Under the pieces are notes generated by a model. The model was not told where the DNA came from. It saw only the letters and a program-made list of their open reading frames with translations, and did not search any database. This document shows positions 60,108-64,000 of a stretch of DNA of 64,000 nucleotides, piece by piece (the first letter of the stretch is position 1; the number at the start of each line of letters is the position of its first letter). The DNA comes from Phycisphaerae bacterium (GTDB lineage Bacteria; Planctomycetota; Phycisphaerae; UBA1845; JAFGLZ01): assembly GCA_016927755.1 (NCBI GenBank), contig JAFGLZ010000204.1, positions 1 to 64,000 on the forward strand, read 5' to 3'. Both the position numbers and the translations under genes were made by a program.

Positions 60108-63104
60108 ATGAAACGTCTCCTCCGCATCCTGTCCGGTCTTGCCCTGGGCGTCATCGTCGGCGCGTCCGGTTGGGGTTGTCAGGCCGAGCCACAGACCGGT
60201 CCGACGCAGAAGCCCGAGGCGAAGGTCCACGCCTCGGCCGCCAAGCCGGCTCCGAAATCGGAGGCCCCGAAGGCGACGGCCACGCCCACCGTCGAGGCGC
60301 GGAAGGCCCCGCGAGACGTTGCCTGGTTCCTCAAGCGAATGGTGGACGTGCAGTGGCTCGCGTATCACGAGCCAGGTGTTCGCTGCCGGCAGTTCAGCAG
60401 CTACGACCGCCGCAGCAAGATCGTCGACGGCAAGCAGGTCGGTTGGGACGCCAACGGCGACGCCGGCAACTACCTCCGAGAGAACAAGGAAGAAGGCAAC
60501 GTGATGGCCGAGATGGACGGACCCGGCTGCATCACGCAGTTCTGGAGCGCCAACCCGGCCGGGACGATCCGAATCTGGCTCGACGGCGAGGAGAGGCCCT
60601 CCATCGAGATGCCGATGGCCGAGCTGCTCAGCGACCAGGGCAAGGCGCCCTTCAAGGAGCCGTTCTGCTACCAGGTCCGCCCCGTCGAGACCAACCAGAC
60701 GGCCAGTAACTGCTACTTCCCGATTCCGTACGCCAAGCGCTGCAAAGTGGCCGTCGTCGGGGCAAAGATGTACTACAACATCGACTACATCACGTATCCC
60801 GCCGGTACGTCCGTCGTCACGTTCAAGCTGCCGCTGACGCCGGAGCAGCGAAAGGTCGCGGCCGAAGTGTCCGAGCAGTTGCACAAGAAGATGTCCCCTG
60901 ATCTCGCTGAAACGGCAGACCTGAAGCTGGTCCCGAAGACGATCGAGCCCGGCAAGGAGGTCGAGCTGGGCCGGATCAGTGTGACCGGCAACGGGTCCGA
61001 GTGGTCCGGTTTCGTCCGGAAGATCACGATGAAGGCACGAACGTCGGACAAGTACGGCCTGCGGAAGGCCGTCATGAAGATCTACTACGACGGCAGCAAG
61101 CAGCCCGGTGCCGTCGCGCCGCTCGTGGATTTCTTCGGCACCGGCTGGATGCCCACGCCGTATGCGTCCACGATGAGCGCGATCGGCAAGGACGGCACGA
61201 TGGTGTCGCGCTGGCCGATGCCGTTCAAGCAATCGCTGCTCATTTCCGTGGAGAATCACGGCAATCAACCGCTATCGGTAGGCGTGGCGATTCACACCGG
61301 CAAGGGCAGGGACAGGTGCGAGTGCAAGCCGATGTACTTCCACGCCATGTACCGCCGTGAGAAGCTCAGCACGACGTTCGACTACCCGTTCTGCAAGGAC
61401 GTCGCCGGCCCGGGTCGCCTCGTCGGCAACCTGCTGAACATCGACAACCCCAAGCCCGGCTGGTGGGGCGAGGGCGACGAGAAGGTCTGGGTCGACGACG
61501 AGGCGTTCCCGAGCTGGTGGGGCACGGGCAGCGAGGACTACTACAACGACGCGTGGGGCATGCACCTGCACGCGCGATTCCAGGAAGGCTGCCCTCTGCT
61601 CCAGGGCCCAAGCCTCAGCAACAAAACCAGTATGTATCGCTGGCACATCCTCGACAGCATCCCCTTCGAGAAGCGGCTGACGATGACGATCGAGAACTAC
61701 TACGAGACCGGGCGAGGCGTGCGGAGCGACTACTCGTCGGTCTGCTACTACTACAACATGGCCCCGGCCGGGTCGGACTTCTACAAGCCTCTGGCGCTGG
61801 CCGACCTGCTGCCGTGCAACTTCCGCCCGGAGGGCACGACCGAGGCCGAGACGCTCGCGCTGCCCGATGCACGGAAGCGGACGATGGAGCAGCTCGCCGC
61901 GATCGGTCTGGCAAGCGAGGCGAGCGGCCAGGGCGCCGTGGAGCTGGCGCTATCGCCCGGCAAGACAACGGAGATCCCCCTCGGCGAACTGAAGCCCGGC
62001 GTCTACCGAGTCCATCTGTACTTGCTTGCCGAGAAGGATCTACCCGGCCTGAAGGTGAGCGGTCCGGCAAAGCAGGACGGCGTCGTGTTCAAGCCGGCCG
62101 CGCTTCCCGACAAGCTCGCCACGGGCTCGTCGTCGCAGATCGCCGGGATGTTGTTCCTCGGCGGCGACAAGCCGCGGGCGGTCTCGCTGGGCCTGGGCAC
62201 GAAGGCATCGGACGGCTGCAGAGTCTACCTGGACGCCGTCCGCCTCGAGACGGCGCCCCGGCACGGCATGGAGGCCGAGTCGCTCGAATGGACGAGCCCT
62301 GACCACTTGGTGACCTTCAAGACCGAACTGGGCGATACCGCACTGAGCGGCTGGGGCAAGGTCACGATGACCACGCTCAGCGTCGGCGGGCTCGCCGCGA
62401 TCCCGGTTGAGCTCAAGCCGGGCTTCTACGAGGTCCGCGGCCGGCTGGCGTCCGGCCCGGACGTGGGTCAGCTTCGCGTTCGGCTCGATCTGTGGCCGGC
62501 GCTGCTGACCACATACGAAGGATACGCGGACAAGCCCGGTCTCCGCGATCACTGCTTCGGGCGGTTCCAGGTGCCCGACGGCAAGACGCTCAAGTCGTTG
62601 GAGTTCATGATCTGCGGCAAGAACCCCAAGAGCAAGGACACGAAGGCGACCGTGGATTACCTAGAGATCCGCCCGTGCAAGGGCCTGACCGGCTACGAGG
62701 GCGAGGAGATGCCCGTGATCCGAGTGGACCACGGCGGCATCAGCGTGCAGGTCCTCGGCCCAGCCTTCTCCCAGGGCAAACAGAAGTTCATCACCTTCGG
62801 CGGCAAGGACGGACGAGTCCAGCTCGGCTTCGACGTGCCCAAGGCCGGCACCTATGAAATCGAGATGGGTTTCTGCAAGAGCAACGACTACGCTACGCTC
62901 GACACGTACGTCGACGGTAAGAAGATTGGCCCAAGGCTGGACAACTACAGCCCGACCATCGTCCACACCGGCCCGGTCCGGTTCGGCAAGGTTGAGCTCA
63001 AGGCCGGCCCGCACGTGCTAGAGTTCCGTGTGGTCGGCAGGAATAAGCAGTCGCAAGGATACTACATGGGCTTCGACTACCTGGAGCTCAAGCCGGTGAA
63101 GTAA
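60108..63104 (+). CDS. Secreted GH172 (DUF2961) glycoside hydrolase with C-terminal beta domains, 998 aa
   Basis: GGGAG before the ATG at 60108 sets the start. The signal peptide ends in a lipobox (SGWGC), so it is probably lipid-anchored, followed by an Ala/Lys/Pro-rich linker to about residue 65. The catalytic region starts YHEPGVRCRQFSSYDRRSKI and continues with MAEMDGPGCITQFWSANPAG. FPSWWGTGSEDYYNDAWGMH lies near residue 467; GTGSEDYYNDAWG is the hallmark of GH172/DUF2961. The last 400 residues hold two or three jelly-roll-like modules (GVYRVHLYLLAEKDLPGLKV, AGTYEIEMGFCKSNDYATLD, GPHVLEFRVVGRNKQSQGYY). GH172 members act on D-arabinan or fructofuranosides; the substrate here is unknown. 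It is followed 39 bp later by a ThuA gene. Confidence 0.92.
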   Translation: MKRLLRILSGLALGVIVGASGWGCQAEPQTGPTQKPEAKVHASAAKPAPKSEAPKATATPTVEARKAPRDVAWFLKRMVDVQWLAYHEPGVRCRQFSSYDRRSKIVDGKQVGWDANGDAGNYLRENKEEGNVMAEMDGPGCITQFWSANPAGTIRIWLDGEERPSIEMPMAELLSDQGKAPFKEPFCYQVRPVETNQTASNCYFPIPYAKRCKVAVVGAKMYYNIDYITYPAGTSVVTFKLPLTPEQRKVAAEVSEQLHKKMSPDLAETADLKLVPKTIEPGKEVELGRISVTGNGSEWSGFVRKITMKARTSDKYGLRKAVMKIYYDGSKQPGAVAPLVDFFGTGWMPTPYASTMSAIGKDGTMVSRWPMPFKQSLLISVENHGNQPLSVGVAIHTGKGRDRCECKPMYFHAMYRREKLSTTFDYPFCKDVAGPGRLVGNLLNIDNPKPGWWGEGDEKVWVDDEAFPSWWGTGSEDYYNDAWGMHLHARFQEGCPLLQGPSLSNKTSMYRWHILDSIPFEKRLTMTIENYYETGRGVRSDYSSVCYYYNMAPAGSDFYKPLALADLLPCNFRPEGTTEAETLALPDARKRTMEQLAAIGLASEASGQGAVELALSPGKTTEIPLGELKPGVYRVHLYLLAEKDLPGLKVSGPAKQDGVVFKPAALPDKLATGSSSQIAGMLFLGGDKPRAVSLGLGTKASDGCRVYLDAVRLETAPRHGMEAESLEWTSPDHLVTFKTELGDTALSGWGKVTMTTLSVGGLAAIPVELKPGFYEVRGRLASGPDVGQLRVRLDLWPALLTTYEGYADKPGLRDHCFGRFQVPDGKTLKSLEFMICGKNPKSKDTKATVDYLEIRPCKGLTGYEGEEMPVIRVDHGGISVQVLGPAFSQGKQKFITFGGKDGRVQLGFDVPKAGTYEIEMGFCKSNDYATLDTYVDGKKIGPRLDNYSPTIVHTGPVRFGKVELKAGPHVLEFRVVGRNKQSQGYYMGFDYLELKPVK

Positions 63105-63143
63105 CTGTCCAAGGAATTCTGAGAGCAAGAGAAGGAGTCTGAC

Positions 63144-63887
63144 ATGACAGCCCGTTCATCCCTATCGCTGGCAACCTTGACGGCCGTGCTTCTGGGCAGC
63201 ATCGGCTGCTCGTCGCTGATGGTCAGCCCGGCCCAGGCGGCCGAGGGCGGCAAGATCAAGACGCTGCTGCTCGTCGGCGGCTCGATCCATGACTGGAAGA
63301 ACATCGGCAACGTCGTCGAGGAGGTGCTGAAGAAATCGGGCAAGTTCGACGTGACGCGCGTCGACAATGACCTGAACGCCCTGCTGCCGGATCGGATCAA
63401 GCCGTTCAAGCTCGTCGTGTTCTATTGGACGGTCGGCAAGATCACCGACGCCCAACGCGACGGACTAACGAACCATATCGCCGAGGGCAACGGGCTCGTG
63501 ACGTTCCACTCGGGGGCCGACTCGTTCCGCGACGACGACAAGTACCGCAAGTTCATCGGCGGGTACTTCACAACGCATCCTCACTACCGCACGTATCAGG
63601 TCAGCATCACGGAGGTCAAGCACCCGATCACGGAGGGCATTCAGGAGTTCATGACGACGGACGAGCAGTACATCCTCAACTACGACAAGGACAACATCAC
63701 GATCCTCGGCAATGGCCTGTGGAAGGGCAATCTGATGCCCGCCCTGTGGGTCAAGGAGATCGGCAAGGGCCGGCTGTTCTACAACTCCGGCGGGCACGAC
63801 CCCAAGGCGGTTGAGCAGCCGATGTTCCAGAAGCTGCTGATCCGCGGCTGCCTCTGGGCCGCGGGCTGTGAGGTCAAGGACAAGTAG
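63144..63887 (+). CDS. Secreted ThuA-like protein, 247 aa
   Basis: AAGGAG seven bases before the ATG sets the start. The leader is a lipoprotein-type signal (LATLTAVLLGSIGC). The mature protein begins KIKTLLLVGGSIHDWKNIGN and has FKLVVFYWTVGKITDAQRDG, NGLVTFHSGADSFRDDDKYR and GGYFTTHPHYRTYQVSITEV. HPITEGIQEFMTTDEQYIL, GRLFYNSGGHDPKAVEQPMF and a final LLIRGCLWAAG complete a ThuA trehalose-utilisation-type flavodoxin-like fold with a conserved HPITEG and His near the end. ThuA proteins are linked to sugar oxidation or derivatisation. It probably works with the GH172 protein upstream. Confidence 0.92.
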   Translation: MTARSSLSLATLTAVLLGSIGCSSLMVSPAQAAEGGKIKTLLLVGGSIHDWKNIGNVVEEVLKKSGKFDVTRVDNDLNALLPDRIKPFKLVVFYWTVGKITDAQRDGLTNHIAEGNGLVTFHSGADSFRDDDKYRKFIGGYFTTHPHYRTYQVSITEVKHPITEGIQEFMTTDEQYILNYDKDNITILGNGLWKGNLMPALWVKEIGKGRLFYNSGGHDPKAVEQPMFQKLLIRGCLWAAGCEVKDK

Positions 63888-63895
63888 CCTGTCCA

Positions 63896-64000
63896 ATGCT
63901 GGGTATCCTCGCGCTCATCGTGGCGATCCTCGGCGTGGGCTGGATCGGCGTGGTCCTGTTCAAGGAGATGCCGCGCTGGCAGCTCGGCGTCGGGGCCCTC
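63896..64000 (+). CDS. Start of a hydrophobic-leader protein, cut by window edge
   Basis: The ATG at 63896 opens MLGILALIVAILGVGWIGVV followed by LFKEMPRWQLGVGAL, an N-terminal membrane segment. It begins 9 bp after the ThuA stop, which supports a real gene in the same operon, although no clear ribosome-binding site is visible in the short gap. Function cannot be told from 35 residues. Confidence 0.55.
   Translation, partial: MLGILALIVAILGVGWIGVVLFKEMPRWQLGVGAL

Overview
The window is high-GC DNA from what looks like a planctomycete, probably a Phycisphaerae-type lineage (inference). The clues are six tandem prepilin-type proteins with the FTLIELLVVVAIIALLISIL leader and a C-terminal YYDGHV motif, many secreted glycan-active proteins (two BNR sialidase-like proteins, a GH28-like beta-helix enzyme, GH38, GH172, ThuA), D/N/E/P-rich lipoproteins, and long non-coding gaps containing GC-rich hairpins. 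No rRNA, tRNA, CRISPR array, transposase or phage module was seen.

Layout. Bases 1-7625 are leftward genes: a partial queC with an upstream lipoprotein, a strange Trp-rich repeat lipoprotein, and a hemL - membrane protein - VKOR/DsbA fusion run that looks translationally coupled. Bases 8239-11499 hold a methyl-accepting chemotaxis protein and a lipoprotein. Bases 11500-18914 are the most unusual part: a small candidate transcript closed by an intrinsic terminator, a 1078-residue multi-pass membrane protein with a large extracytoplasmic half, a convergent lipoprotein that recognisably belongs to the cholesterol-dependent cytolysin (thiol-activated cytolysin) superfamily but lacks the cholesterol-binding undecapeptide, and dinB. 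An about 86-bp element with fixed internal spacing occurs upstream of both the small transcript and dinB.

Bases 18948-32972 carry glpK, a nucleoside hydrolase, a BlaI-type repressor broken by an in-frame TGA, a periplasmic binding protein coupled to a hybrid sensor kinase, a GH28-like enzyme, an RyR-domain protein divergent from an AAA ATPase, an unknown protein flanked by REP-like palindromes, and a small overlapping gene pair of nuclease-like/DUF2283 type. Bases 33036-46473 contain secreted or membrane proteins (lipoprotein, two sialidase-like proteins, a Tat-exported double metallo-beta-lactamase), a tandem pair of HD-GYP-like proteins that have both lost the HD dyad, a glycosyltransferase, an epimerase and an esterase.

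Bases 46681-64000 hold GH38 alpha-mannosidase, six prepilin-like paralogues with one long surface-type protein (InlB-like repeat plus C-terminal membrane anchor) inserted among them, a thiazoline-carboxylate-hydrolase-like protein, GH172, ThuA and the start of another gene. Read together, the window suggests a polysaccharide-degrading bacterium with an elaborate secretion/pseudopilin repertoire and environmental sensing. The best candidates for undescribed biology are the cytolysin-like lipoprotein with its neighbours, the duplicated upstream element, the Trp-rich repeat protein and the degenerate HD-GYP pair. All starts were chosen from Shine-Dalgarno position and family length and have not been checked by alignment.
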